This document shows positions 6,890-15,371 of a stretch of 16,697 nucleotides of DNA, one piece after another. The stretch's first letter is position 1. Each line of letters starts with the position of its first letter. Source of the DNA: Chryseobacterium sp. UBA6632 (GTDB lineage Bacteria > Bacteroidota > Bacteroidia > Flavobacteriales > Weeksellaceae); the NCBI GenBank assembly GCA_002455915.1, contig DKLU01000090.1, forward strand, positions 1 through 16,697. The letters run 5' to 3'. The position numbers and the translations under genes were made by a program. The notes under the pieces were generated by a model that saw only the letters and a list, made by a program, of their open reading frames with translations, was not told the origin of the DNA and did not search any database.

Positions 6890-8182
6890 ATGAATTCAAC
6901 GTCACATCAGATCGGCTGGAAAACGGCAGTTGCCATTGTTGTTTCGAATATGATCGGAACAGGGATTTTTACAACGTTGGGTTTTCAACTGGCAGATATT
7001 ACGAATACATACAGCATATTCCTCCTTTGGATCATTGGAGGAATTTTAGCGCTTTTCGGAGCTTTTTGTTATGCCGAATTGGGTTCTTATTTCAAAGGAA
7101 ACGGTGGGGATTTTATTTATTTGAAAGAAACTTATCATCCAATTTTGGGATATTTAGTAAGCTGGATTTCCCTGATTATCGGTTTTTCTTCTCCGGTGGC
7201 ATTGGCGGCTTTGGCGATGTCGAAATACCTTTCAGCATTTCAATTTTCTTTCGGAAATGGCTTTGCCATCGGTATTATTTTTCTCGTGGCGGCATCTTTG
7301 TCGTTTAGTTTAAAAACTTCGAGTAAGTTTCATAACTTTTTTACATTCATTAAAATCGCTTTTATCATAATTTTAATTGCGTTAGGTGTTTTTCTTTCAA
7401 ATTCGGAAAGTGTCGGGAATAGTCTTTTGTTCGATGAATCCTGGAAAAAAGAAATGATGCTGCCTGCTTTTGCCACATCTTTAGTCTTTGTTACCTATTC
7501 TTATACCGGCTGGAATTCTGCTTCCTATATTGCCGGAGAAATTAAAGATGTTCAGAAAAATCTTCCGAAATCATTAATTGTGGGAACTGTTTTCGTAACC
7601 ATTTGCTATCTTTTGGTGAATTTTATTATGCTTAAGCATGCGCCTGTAGCCCAAATGGCAGGAAAAGAAGATGTAATGGGTGAAGTGGCGAATAATATGC
7701 TCGGAAATAGCTTTGGAAAAGTGGTTAATGTATTTATTGCTTTACAGTTAATTGCTACGATCAGTGGTTATTTATGGGTAGGTTCGAGATTAACACAGGC
7801 TTTTGCTAAAGAAAATAAACTCTGGAAATCGTTATCAGTCGGAAATCAAAAAGGAATTCCTGTTCGGGCTATTTTTGCTCATGCTGTGATTGCCACGTTG
7901 ATTATCTTAACTGGAAGTTTCAAAGAAATTTTCGTTTATACCGCTTTTATTCTTCAGTTATTTGCCAGTTTGGCGATTTCTACGTCATATTTTATTAAAA
8001 AAGAAGATAGAAAAATATTTAAATCAAATCTATTCTACGTTTTTCCGACGGTCTTTCTGTTGTTCAGTGTGTATATTTTGTATTTCACATTTATCCACAA
8101 TCCTAAGGAAAGTTTGATCGGACTGGGAATTGTAGCGTTGGGAATTGTTTTGTATTTGATTGATAGAAAATTATCTCGCTAA
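6890..8182 (+). CDS. APC-family amino-acid permease, probable methionine-related uptake
   Basis: A 430-residue inner-membrane transporter of the amino acid-polyamine-organocation superfamily, length as usual for 12 transmembrane segments. The first helix carries the broken-helix substrate motif IGTGIF at 22-27; YAELG at 61-65 follows the second helix, and hydrophobic segments continue to the end (VALGIVLYLI). No signal peptide is expected. It begins 4 bp after the receptor stop and has no promoter of its own, so it should share the SAM riboswitch. Together the two would move a substrate over both membranes. Methionine or a precursor is the best guess from the S-box; the sequence alone does not fix the substrate. 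Confidence 0.92.
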   Translation: MNSTSHQIGWKTAVAIVVSNMIGTGIFTTLGFQLADITNTYSIFLLWIIGGILALFGAFCYAELGSYFKGNGGDFIYLKETYHPILGYLVSWISLIIGFSSPVALAALAMSKYLSAFQFSFGNGFAIGIIFLVAASLSFSLKTSSKFHNFFTFIKIAFIIILIALGVFLSNSESVGNSLLFDESWKKEMMLPAFATSLVFVTYSYTGWNSASYIAGEIKDVQKNLPKSLIVGTVFVTICYLLVNFIMLKHAPVAQMAGKEDVMGEVANNMLGNSFGKVVNVFIALQLIATISGYLWVGSRLTQAFAKENKLWKSLSVGNQKGIPVRAIFAHAVIATLIILTGSFKEIFVYTAFILQLFASLAISTSYFIKKEDRKIFKSNLFYVFPTVFLLFSVYILYFTFIHNPKESLIGLGIVALGIVLYLIDRKLSR

Positions 8183-8266
8183 TTTTGCGGATGGGGTAGA
8201 TTTTATTTAACGCAAAGGTTAATTATTTTAGCTGTTGATTTTTGGAAAGCAAAAGCAAATAAATTT

Positions 8267-8278
8267 GCTTCGCGAAGC
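8267..8278. repeat. 12-bp perfect palindrome
   Basis: GCTTCGCGAAGC is its own reverse complement. It lies 85 bp after the permease stop with no following T-run, so it is more likely part of a repeat element than a terminator. Confidence 0.6.
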
Positions 8279-8298
8279 TTAAAAATAGAGCTTCATCT

Positions 8299-8314
8299 AA
8301 TCAACTTGTTGATT
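8299..8314. repeat. 16-bp perfect palindrome
   Basis: AATCAACTTGTTGATT reads the same on both strands, with CTTCATCT before and CATCTTTC after it. Could be a hairpin or an operator-like site; no gene starts nearby. Confidence 0.55.
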
Positions 8315-8390
8315 CATCTTTCTTCACTTGAATATTTGATATTTTAAAATAAGTTTTTGCGTTAAAAATTAAAAAAGTTAGTATTAGCGC

Positions 8391-8424
8391 TGTCATCCTG
8401 AGCGTGAAGCAGTCGAAGGATCTA
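8391..8424 (+). repeat. dispersed intergenic repeat fragment (TGTCATCCTGAGCG type)
   Basis: Starts TGTCATCCTGAGCGTGAAGC and ends GTCGAAGGATCTA. From memory, this wording recurs between genes in many Bacteroidota genomes. Two further fragments in opposite orientation, at 8654-8673 and 8802-8839, appear to be relatives. Confidence 0.6.
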
Positions 8425-8457
8425 TTTTCGACTTAGGAAGCTGAAGCGTTAATAAAA

Positions 8458-8571
8458 TTAAAATTTAAGCCGTTAAAAAATTCCCACTGTTTGAAGCGCG
8501 AGACAAATGCAGAACCGAAGAACTAATTTTGAATTCGCGCAAGTTTTGGGAATTTTAGGATTAAATTTTAA
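8458..8571. repeat. 114-bp nested inverted-repeat element
   Basis: Three nested pairs of complementary arms share a centre: TTAAAATTTAA 8458-8468 with TTAAATTTTAA 8561-8571; AAAATTCCCA 8477-8486 with TGGGAATTTT 8547-8556; and GCGCGA 8496-8501 with TCGCGC 8535-8540. The RNA or single-stranded DNA would fold into one long interrupted hairpin. No coding content; resembles a REP or MITE-like unit. Confidence 0.65.
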
Positions 8572-8592
8572 TTTTTAGCATTCAGATTCCAA

Positions 8593-8629
8593 GTCTTGAA
8601 TTTTTCGTTCTTTTGTTTCAAGACAAAAG
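8593..8629. repeat. overlapping inverted repeats
   Basis: GTCTTGAA (8593-8600) pairs with TTCAAGAC (8617-8624), while CTTTTG (8610-8615) pairs with CAAAAG (8624-8629). The two hairpins overlap and so are alternatives. Confidence 0.5.
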
Positions 8630-8653
8630 GACAATATAAATAAGAATGTAGCC

Positions 8654-8673
8654 TAGATTCTTTCAGAATGACA
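8654..8673 (-). repeat. short fragment of the intergenic repeat family
   Basis: TAGATTCTTTCAGAATGACA; its reverse complement, starting TGTCATTCTG and ending AATCTA, is a shortened version of the element at 8391-8424. Confidence 0.5.
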
Positions 8674-8801
8674 AAGACACTGTTGATTTTTTATGTAAAT
8701 AATTAAAGAATCATCTATCATTTGCTGAGTGAAACGCCCTTGCGAACAAAAAATATTCTCAATAATTTCAAATAAAAACTTAGCGAACATCGCGTTAACA
8801 C

Positions 8802-8839
8802 AGATTCTTCACTACGCTTTCGCTTCGTTCTGAATGACA
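8802..8839 (-). repeat. second inverted copy of the intergenic repeat family
   Basis: On the minus strand it begins TGTCATTCAGAACGAAGCG and ends GTGAAGAATCT, matching the layout (TGTCAT...GAAG-AT-CT) of the element at 8391-8424. Confidence 0.55.
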
Positions 8840-8884
8840 AACTGCGATAATTTCAAGGAAAGAATAATGTAATGCGATGGGTTA

Positions 8885-8915
8885 TTGAGTTTTGAATTAA
8901 TAATCCGTATCTTTG
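8885..8915 (+). promoter_or_regulatory. promoter for prfA
   Basis: TTG at 8885-8887, a 20-nt spacer, then TATCTTTG at 8908-8915, a full match to the Bacteroidota -33/-7 pattern. The expected start near 8921 leaves a leader of about 14 nt. Confidence 0.8.
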
Positions 8916-8934
8916 CACCCACAAAATTTTCATA

Positions 8935-10020
8935 ATGTCTAAATCATTAATTCCAAAATTAGAAGCTATAAAACAAAGATATAATGAGGTGGCAGACCTT
9001 ATTATACAGCCTGATGTAATTTCAGACCAAAAAAGATATTCTTCTTTGAACAAAGAATATAGCGATTTGGGGAAAATTGTAAGAGTTTACGATCAATATA
9101 AAGGTGCGTTGGATACTATTGAAGAATCCGACGAGATTATTGCCGACGGATCTGATAAAGATTTCGTAGAATTGGCAAAAATCGAGAAAAACGAAGCGTT
9201 GGAAAAAATTCCTGGGTTGGAGGAAGAATTAAAAGTATTATTAATTCCTAAAGATCCTGCAGATGATAAAAACGTTATTGTGGAACTTCGCGCAGGAACA
9301 GGTGGAGACGAAGCCGCAATTTTCGTGGAAGACGTATACAGAATGTACACCATGTATTTCAAAACGAAAGGATGGAGACATGAAGTGACCGATTCTAACG
9401 AAGCAGCAAAAGGATATAAAGAACTCATCATGAAAGTGGAAGGCGAAGGCGTTTACGGAATCATGAAATTCGAATCCGGAGTTCACCGTGTGCAACGTGT
9501 TCCTGAAACGGAATCTCAAGGTAGAGTTCACACTTCTGCAATCACAATTGCCGTTCTTCCGGAAGCTGAAGAAGTAGATTTTGAATTGAATCCTGCCGAT
9601 ATCGAAATGCAGACTTCACGTTCAGGTGGGGCTGGTGGTCAGAACGTTAACAAGGTTGAAACAAAAGTTCAGTTAACGCACAAACCTTCAGGATTGGTGG
9701 TTGTTTGTCAGCAGGCACGTTCTCAGTTAGCCAACCGTGAACTAGCAATGGAAATGTTGAGAACAAAATTGTATGATATCGAATTGCAGAAAGTGCAGGG
9801 AGATATTGCTGCACAACGTAAATCAATGGTTTCTACGGGAGACCGTTCTGCAAAGATCAAAACCTATAACTATCCGCAAGGAAGAGTTACCGATCATAGA
9901 ATCAACAAGTCTATGTACAACTTAGATGCGTACATGAATGGCGATATTTCTGAAATGATTGATGCTGTAATCATGGCAGAAAATGCCGAAAAAATGAAAG
10001 GAGAAGAAGAAAACTTTTAA
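8935..10020 (+). CDS. prfA: peptide chain release factor 1
   Basis: RF1 recognises UAA and UAG stop codons in the ribosomal A site and triggers hydrolysis of the finished peptide. The 361 residues match the usual length (E. coli 360). The stop-codon-reading tripeptide is PET at 190-192 within [10 protein letters not shown], the PxT form that separates RF1 from the SPF of RF2. The catalytic GGQ is at 234-236 within [10 protein letters not shown]; Gln236 is the residue methylated by PrmC in this family. It has its own promoter and terminator, so it is probably a single-gene transcript. The ATG at 8935 is supported by the promoter position. Confidence 0.98.
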   Translation: MSKSLIPKLEAIKQRYNEVADLIIQPDVISDQKRYSSLNKEYSDLGKIVRVYDQYKGALDTIEESDEIIADGSDKDFVELAKIEKNEALEKIPGLEEELKVLLIPKDPADDKNVIVELRAGTGGDEAAIFVEDVYRMYTMYFKTKGWRHEVTDSNEAAKGYKELIMKVEGEGVYGIMKFESGVHRVQRVPETESQGRVHTSAITIAVLPEAEEVDFELNPADIEMQTSRSGGAGGQNVNKVETKVQLTHKPSGLVVVCQQARSQLANRELAMEMLRTKLYDIELQKVQGDIAAQRKSMVSTGDRSAKIKTYNYPQGRVTDHRINKSMYNLDAYMNGDISEMIDAVIMAENAEKMKGEEENF

Positions 10021-10040
10021 AAGAAAATTACACTTATAAT

Positions 10041-10067
10041 GCTCTTGAGATTCAAGAGCTTTTTTTT
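10041..10067 (+). terminator. intrinsic terminator after prfA
   Basis: GCTCTTGA (10041-10048) pairs perfectly with TCAAGAGC (10052-10059) around a 3-nt loop and is followed by eight T. It is 21 bp after the prfA stop codon. Confidence 0.93.
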
Positions 10068-10095
10068 GCTTAAACACTGAGAATTAATATAAACT

Positions 10096-10782
10096 ATGGG
10101 ATGGATCAAAAATGTGCTGTTACTTACAGTACTGATCTGTGTTCAGAATCTGAGGGCACAGACGAATGTTTTAAAGCCTGACAAAGTATTTGATTTGTAT
10201 TTTAATGCTTTTGTAAAGCACAACGATCAGTCATTAGTAGAACTTAATGATTATCTTAAAAATTTTATTGGCGAGGAAGGTCTCTATAAAGTTGATATGA
10301 AAACTGCCTATCATGAAGAACTGAAAGGACTGACCAATCTGTTTCTATCCGGATTTTCGGAAAATGTAGCTAAAGAATGCGAGCCGGATGTTAAAAATTA
10401 CTTCAATGCACTTTTTGATAGATTTAAATCTGCGCGTTACACTATTAAAAATATGGAAACGATGCGAAACGACTATTCTCAAAGTCAGGATATTTCTGAA
10501 GTTTATTATGAGGTGATGGTAAAAATTCCTGAAAATAAATCTAATATTGATCTTAAAAATGGAAAGAAAATCAGCGCTAAAGAATTGAAAATCTACTTGA
10601 AAGATATTACGAATCAATTATTGAGTGCCAATAAAGAATTTTCTCTTTCGGAAAAATTTAATCTATATCAGATTTATAAAAATGATAAAGTTTATTACTG
10701 GAATGGAGGCCCTCAGGAATTGTTGTGGAAGCTGAATAATTTCTATTTTCAAAATTTTAATTCAAACAAAATAAAACCTTAA
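10096..10782 (+). CDS. exported protein of unknown function
   Basis: A 228-residue protein that I do not recognise. Residues 1-21 form a signal peptide (hydrophobic VLLLTVLICV, ending RAQ), and no lipobox with a suitable Cys is seen, so periplasmic location is likely. The rest is charged, Lys/Asp/Asn rich and mostly helical in appearance, with an acidic-aromatic middle (YYEVMVKIPENKSN) and an aromatic C-terminal region (YYWNGGPQELLWKLNNFYF). No catalytic motif is apparent. It is framed by terminators on both sides (10041 and 10791), so it is likely a single gene. The signal peptide and in-frame flanks make the coding call solid even though the function is unknown. Confidence 0.8.
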   Translation: MGWIKNVLLLTVLICVQNLRAQTNVLKPDKVFDLYFNAFVKHNDQSLVELNDYLKNFIGEEGLYKVDMKTAYHEELKGLTNLFLSGFSENVAKECEPDVKNYFNALFDRFKSARYTIKNMETMRNDYSQSQDISEVYYEVMVKIPENKSNIDLKNGKKISAKELKIYLKDITNQLLSANKEFSLSEKFNLYQIYKNDKVYYWNGGPQELLWKLNNFYFQNFNSNKIKP

Positions 10783-10790
10783 ATAAAATG

Positions 10791-10816
10791 AGCTGCTGTT
10801 TTCAGTAGCTTTTTTT
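10791..10816 (+). terminator. intrinsic terminator after the unknown exported protein
   Basis: AGCTGCTG (10791-10798) pairs with CAGTAGCT (10803-10810) with one G-U pair and a TTTT loop, followed by a T-run. Confidence 0.85.
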
Positions 10817-10833
10817 ATTTCCGATAGTTTGCG

Positions 10834-10841
10834 TATTTTTG
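10834..10841 (+). promoter_or_regulatory. -7 element for the prolyl oligopeptidase gene
   Basis: TATTTTTG matches TAnnTTTG and lies 15 nt before the ATG at 10857. No TTG is seen at the expected upstream distance, so the promoter is incomplete by consensus. The element covers the TTG at 10839, arguing that this TTG is not the translation start. Confidence 0.45.
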
Positions 10842-10856
10842 AGAAAATCGTTCGCA

Positions 10857-12956
10857 ATGAATTTTAGACCTATTTTATTAACGGCTGGCGTTTTGTTTTC
10901 AGCAACTTTTTATTCTCAAAAAATGAATTATCCTAAAGCATTAAAAGGAAATCAAACCGATACCTACTTCGGAACTTCGGTTGCCGATCCGTTCAGGGAT
11001 TTGGAAAATGATTCCCAAGCCACTAAAAAATGGGTGGATGAAGAGGTGAGCTACACTCAGAATTACCTTTCCAAAATCCCTTTCAGAGATAAAATCAAAG
11101 ATCAGCTGAGAGATATCTGGAATTATGAAAAAATTTCAGCACCTTTCAAAGAAGGCGATTATACATATTATTATAAAAATGACGGATTGCAGGCGCAGTC
11201 GGTTTTATACAGAACCAACAATAAAACAAAATCTACGGAGGTTTTCTTAGATCCTAATAAATTTTCGGATAAAGGAACTACTTCTTTGGCGAATTTATCT
11301 TTCAATAAAAAAGGAAATTTAGCGGCATATTCCATCTCAGAAGGCGGTAGCGACTGGAATAAAATCATCATTATTGATGCGATTACTAAAAAGCAGATCG
11401 ATGAAACATTGGTGGATGTAAAATTCAGCGGAATTTCATGGAGAGGTGATGAAGGCTTTTATTATTCAAGCTATGATAAACCTAAAGAAGGAACGGTGCT
11501 TTCAGGAATGACGGATAAGCATAAAGTATATTTCCACAAATTAGGTACAAAACAATCAGCAGATCAATTGATTTTTGGTGGTGAAAAGACTCCGAGAAGA
11601 TATTTAAGCGCGGGGGTTTCTGAAGATCAGAGATATTTAATTATTTCTGCTGCGAATGCCACCAACGGAAACGAATTATATATCAAAGATCTGAAAAATG
11701 GTGGTGATTTCGTTCAGATTAATAAAGGTTTCGACATCAATGCGAGCATTGTAGATACAGAAGGTGATAATTTATTTATTTTTACCGATAAAGATGCTCC
11801 GAATATGCGTTTAGTAAAGACAAGCATTAAAAATCCATCTCCTGAAAACTGGATAGATGTGATTGCGGAAACGCCAAATGTTTTGGGAATTTCTTCAGGT
11901 GGTGGTTATTTCTTTGCGACATATATGATTGATGCTATTGATCAGGTGAAACAGTATGACAAGACTGGAAAATTAGTAAGAGAAATTGCGCTTCCGGGCA
12001 AAGGTAATATCGGAGGTTTTGGCGGTAAGGAAACAGAGAAGGAGCTTTATTTCTCGTTCACGAACTATATTACACCGGGAACAACGTATAAATTCAATGC
12101 AGATTCTGGAAAATCAGAGGTGTATCAGAAGCCTAAAGTGAAATTTAATCCTGAAGATTATGTATCTGAACAGGTTTTCTATACCTCAAAAGACGGAACA
12201 AAAGTTCCGATGATGATCAATTATAAGAAAGGAACTAAGCTGGATGGTAAAAATCCTACGATTCTTTATTCTTATGGGGGGTTCAACATCAGTCTGCAAC
12301 CTGCTTTCTCTGTGGTAAATGCTATCTGGATGGAAAATGGAGGTATTTATGCCGTTCCGAACATCCGCGGAGGAGGGGAATACGGTAAAAAATGGCACGA
12401 TGCAGGAACGAAAATGCAGAAGAAAAATGTATTCAATGACTTTATTGCTGCTGGAGAATATTTACAGTCTAAAGGCTATACTTCAAAAGAATATATGGCA
12501 CTGTCGGGAAGATCAAACGGTGGTCTTTTAGTGGGAGCTACCATGACGATGCGTCCTGATCTGGCAAAAGTTGCTTTCCCGGGAGTGGGTGTTTTGGATA
12601 TGTTGAGGTATAACAAATTTACAGCCGGAGCCGGATGGTCTTACGACTACGGAACAGCGGAGGATAACAAAGAAATGTTTGAATATTTAAAGTCATATTC
12701 GCCGGTTCATAATGTGAAATCTACGTGCTATCCATCAACTATGATTATCACAAGTGATCATGATGACAGGGTGGTACCTGCGCATTCTTTCAAATTTGGT
12801 GCAGAATTACAGGAAAAACAAAATTGTAAAAATCCTATACTCTTAAGAATTGAGAAAAATGCAGGTCACGGAGCCGGAAGGTCTACGGAACAAGTGATTG
12901 GTGAAAATGCAGATTTGATCTCTTTTGCTTTGTATGAAATGGGAATTAAACTTTAG
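10857..12956 (+). CDS. prolyl oligopeptidase (prolyl endopeptidase, S9A), periplasmic
   Basis: A serine peptidase that cuts after proline in short peptides. From ATG 10857 it has 699 residues: signal peptide about 1-21 (ILLTAGVLFSATFYSQ), a short N-terminal segment, a beta-propeller at about 75-420 that filters substrate size, and a C-terminal alpha/beta hydrolase domain. The catalytic triad is readable: Ser553 in GRSNGG, the Asp in SDHDDRVVP (633-641), and His671 in GHGAG, close to the spacing of the mammalian enzyme (554/641/680). Long stretches, such as YEKISAPFK, SGMTDKHKVYFHKLGTKQS and NIRGGGEYGKKWHDAGTK, match my memory of the Elizabethkingia meningoseptica prolyl endopeptidase. A longer reading from TTG 10839 adds six residues ahead of a good signal peptide and overlaps a -7 element, so I reject it. 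Terminators on both sides suggest a single-gene unit. Confidence 0.97.
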   Translation: MNFRPILLTAGVLFSATFYSQKMNYPKALKGNQTDTYFGTSVADPFRDLENDSQATKKWVDEEVSYTQNYLSKIPFRDKIKDQLRDIWNYEKISAPFKEGDYTYYYKNDGLQAQSVLYRTNNKTKSTEVFLDPNKFSDKGTTSLANLSFNKKGNLAAYSISEGGSDWNKIIIIDAITKKQIDETLVDVKFSGISWRGDEGFYYSSYDKPKEGTVLSGMTDKHKVYFHKLGTKQSADQLIFGGEKTPRRYLSAGVSEDQRYLIISAANATNGNELYIKDLKNGGDFVQINKGFDINASIVDTEGDNLFIFTDKDAPNMRLVKTSIKNPSPENWIDVIAETPNVLGISSGGGYFFATYMIDAIDQVKQYDKTGKLVREIALPGKGNIGGFGGKETEKELYFSFTNYITPGTTYKFNADSGKSEVYQKPKVKFNPEDYVSEQVFYTSKDGTKVPMMINYKKGTKLDGKNPTILYSYGGFNISLQPAFSVVNAIWMENGGIYAVPNIRGGGEYGKKWHDAGTKMQKKNVFNDFIAAGEYLQSKGYTSKEYMALSGRSNGGLLVGATMTMRPDLAKVAFPGVGVLDMLRYNKFTAGAGWSYDYGTAEDNKEMFEYLKSYSPVHNVKSTCYPSTMIITSDHDDRVVPAHSFKFGAELQEKQNCKNPILLRIEKNAGHGAGRSTEQVIGENADLISFALYEMGIKL

Positions 12957-12980
12957 AATACATTGTTATAACATAAAATA

Positions 12981-13015
12981 AAACCGGATGAAGATCATCC
13001 GGTTTCTATTTTTTT
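12981..13015 (+). terminator. intrinsic terminator after the prolyl oligopeptidase gene
   Basis: AAACCGGATGA (12981-12991) pairs perfectly with TCATCCGGTTT (12995-13005) around AGA, followed by CTA and seven T. The remaining gap to 13187 is AT-rich with no clear promoter match. Confidence 0.88.
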
Positions 13016-13187
13016 AATAGTGGTACTAAGATAGATTTATGAATTTTAAAACTATATTTTGAGGATACTTTAAACAGAATTTAATATAAGAAGATTACAA
13101 TTTAAAACTCACGTAATCATAAGGTTATCAATAATATCTTATTATTCCAAAAATGCTTAAATTTAGCCATCTAATAAATCCGACAGT

Positions 13188-15305
13188 ATGAGAAGAGAAG
13201 TTAAAAACAAAACTCCTCAATTTAATATAACTGAAAAAATAACTGAAATCTACTCTTTTGAAAAAGACGGGCTACAGTTGAAATCTTCCTATAAAAAAGA
13301 AGATGTCAAAGATCAAGCTTTACCGGAAACGTCTCCCGGAATTGTACCTTATCTCAGAGGGCCGTACTCTACGATGTATGTTCAGAAACCGTGGACGATT
13401 CGTCAGTACGCAGGTTTCTCGACAGCAGAAGAATCCAATGCTTTTTACAGAAGAAATTTGGCGGCCGGGCAGAAAGGGCTTTCGGTAGCATTCGATCTGG
13501 CGACGCACAGAGGATACGATTCTGATCACGCAAGAGTAGTCGGAGATGTTGGTAAAGCAGGAGTTGCAATTGATTCTGTTGAGGATATGAAGATTTTGTT
13601 TAATGAAATTCCGTTAGATCAAATTTCGGTTTCCATGACGATGAATGGTGCTGTTTTGCCTATTTTGTCTTTCTATATCGTGGCTGCAGAAGAGCAGGGA
13701 GTTTCTCAAGATTTGCTTTCAGGAACCATTCAGAATGATATTTTGAAGGAATTCATGGTGAGAAATACCTACATTTATCCACCAGCACCTTCCATGAAAA
13801 TCATTGCTGATATTTTCGAATATACATCTAAAAATATTCCAAAATTCAACTCTATTTCAATCTCAGGGTATCATATGCAGGAAGCTGGAGCAACTCCGGT
13901 GCTGGAAATGGCTTACACGCTTGCAGATGGCTTAGAATACGTAAGAACCGGAATAAAAGCGGGAATGAATGTGGATGATTTTGCCCCAAGATTATCTTTC
14001 TTTTGGGCCATCGGAATGAATCACTTCATGGAAATCGCAAAAATGCGTGCCGCAAGATATATTTGGGCTGAATTATTAAAGCAATTCAATCCTCAAAATC
14101 CAAAATCTTTAGCCTTAAGAACGCATTCTCAGACTTCTGGGTGGTCTTTAACGGAACAGGAACCTTTCAATAATATTACAAGAACCGCGATTGAAGCATT
14201 GTCTTCTGCATTGGGCGGAACTCAGTCTTTGCATACGAATGCTTTGGATGAAGCCATCGCACTTCCAACAGATTATTCAGCAAAAATTGCGAGAAATACT
14301 CAGATTATTCTTCAACAAGAAAGTGGAATCTGCGATGTGGTAGATCCTATGGGTGGAAGTAATCTGGTTGAATCTTTGACTCAGCAAATGATCGAAGAAG
14401 CGATGAAATACATCGATGAGGTTGAGCAGGAAGGCGGAATGACAAAAGCCATTGAAGCCGGAATTCCAAAGATGAGAATTGAGGAAGCCGCAGCGAGAAA
14501 GCAGGCAAAAATTGATAGCGGCGAGGAATTTATCATTGGAGTAAATTCATTTAAATCAGAACTAAAACAGGAAGCGATTGAAATCTTGGATATTGATAAT
14601 ACGGAAGTTCGTAGAAAGCAAATCGAAAGATTGGACTCCATTAAATTAAATAGAAATTCCGAAGCGGTTGAACAGATTTTAAATGAAATCAGAGAATCTG
14701 CAAAAACAGGAAAAGGCAATCTTTTGGCATTATGTATCGAAGCGGCTCGAAGAAGAGTTACGCTTGGTGAAATGAGCGATGCGATGGAAGAAAGTTTCGG
14801 AAGATATAAAGCTAACATCAGAACAATTTCAGGAGTTTATGCCATGAATGCAGGGAAAAACGAATATTTTGAAAAAGCATTAAATCTGACTCAGAAATTT
14901 GAGGAAGAAGAAGGTCGCCGACCAAGATTAATGGTGGCAAAAATGGGACAGGATGGTCACGACAGAGGTGCAAAAGTTGTGGCAACCGCATTTGCAGACA
15001 TGGGATTCGACGTCGATGTGGCGCCATTGTTCCAGACTCCGGAAGAAGTGGCAAAACAGGCGGTGGAAAACGATATTCATATTTTGGGAGTTTCTTCATT
15101 GGCGGCGGGTCACAAAACATTGGTTCCACAAGTGGTGGAAGAACTTAAAAAATTGGGAGCAGATGACATCACGATCGTGGTAGGCGGTGTAATTCCTCAA
15201 CAGGATTATGAATTTTTATACGCTAACGGAGCTGACTTTATTTTCGGTCCGGGAACAAATCTACCGAAATGCGCTGTCGATATTTTGGAGAAATTTTTAA
15301 ACTAA
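13188..15305 (+). CDS. scpA: methylmalonyl-CoA mutase, large (catalytic) subunit
   Basis: A 705-residue B12-dependent enzyme interconverting methylmalonyl-CoA and succinyl-CoA (the large subunit is also called mutB), used in propionate metabolism. The N-terminal substrate barrel spans about 35-560; the C-terminal B12-binding domain is about 577-705, with DGHDRG where His591 is the lower cobalt ligand, then SSLAAGHKT and GGVIP. Aligned by spacing to the Propionibacterium enzyme, Tyr74 (RQYAGF), Arg192 (MVRNTY) and His229 (GYHMQEAG) match Tyr89, Arg207 and His244. Tyr plus Arg marks methylmalonyl-CoA rather than isobutyryl-CoA mutase, which carries Phe and Gln. Length and domains are complete. 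The small subunit usually found just upstream in heterodimeric systems is absent here, as is the MeaB-type GTPase chaperone. Confidence 0.96.
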   Translation: MRREVKNKTPQFNITEKITEIYSFEKDGLQLKSSYKKEDVKDQALPETSPGIVPYLRGPYSTMYVQKPWTIRQYAGFSTAEESNAFYRRNLAAGQKGLSVAFDLATHRGYDSDHARVVGDVGKAGVAIDSVEDMKILFNEIPLDQISVSMTMNGAVLPILSFYIVAAEEQGVSQDLLSGTIQNDILKEFMVRNTYIYPPAPSMKIIADIFEYTSKNIPKFNSISISGYHMQEAGATPVLEMAYTLADGLEYVRTGIKAGMNVDDFAPRLSFFWAIGMNHFMEIAKMRAARYIWAELLKQFNPQNPKSLALRTHSQTSGWSLTEQEPFNNITRTAIEALSSALGGTQSLHTNALDEAIALPTDYSAKIARNTQIILQQESGICDVVDPMGGSNLVESLTQQMIEEAMKYIDEVEQEGGMTKAIEAGIPKMRIEEAAARKQAKIDSGEEFIIGVNSFKSELKQEAIEILDIDNTEVRRKQIERLDSIKLNRNSEAVEQILNEIRESAKTGKGNLLALCIEAARRRVTLGEMSDAMEESFGRYKANIRTISGVYAMNAGKNEYFEKALNLTQKFEEEEGRRPRLMVAKMGQDGHDRGAKVVATAFADMGFDVDVAPLFQTPEEVAKQAVENDIHILGVSSLAAGHKTLVPQVVEELKKLGADDITIVVGGVIPQQDYEFLYANGADFIFGPGTNLPKCAVDILEKFLN

Positions 15306-15371
15306 ATTAACGTTTTCGACGAATAAATTGCACAGCGTTTGTACTGTAAACCATAACCAAAACAAAATATT

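Larger units (their letters stand above)
8183..8934. other. gene-free region full of short repeat remnants
   Basis: This 750-bp stretch has no credible coding frame and no tRNA or known RNA that I can recognise. It contains palindromes, inverted repeats and repeated outward motifs (listed separately), including fragments such as TTTAACGCAAAGG near 8208, TTTTTGCGTTAAAAA near 8354 and GCGAACATCGCGTTAA near 8783. These look like decayed copies of one short family. The last 50 bp holds the prfA promoter. No obvious terminator with a T-run follows the permease gene. Confidence 0.6.

Noticed and set aside
8267..8278. Terminator for the receptor-permease operon
   Set aside because: The palindrome has no following T-run and looks like part of the repeat-rich region.
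8853..9053. Minus-strand frame across the prfA start
   Set aside because: It overlaps the prfA promoter and coding sequence and has no recognisable features.
8935..10020. Release factor 2
   Set aside because: The recognition tripeptide is PET (PxT type), not SPF, and no programmed frameshift site is seen.
10839..10856. TTG start for the prolyl oligopeptidase, six residues longer
   Set aside because: It overlaps a -7 promoter-like element (10834-10841) and precedes a good signal peptide that begins at ATG 10857.
13188..15305. Isobutyryl-CoA mutase or a fused IcmF
   Set aside because: Tyr74 and Arg192 match methylmalonyl-CoA mutase, and there is no GTPase domain.
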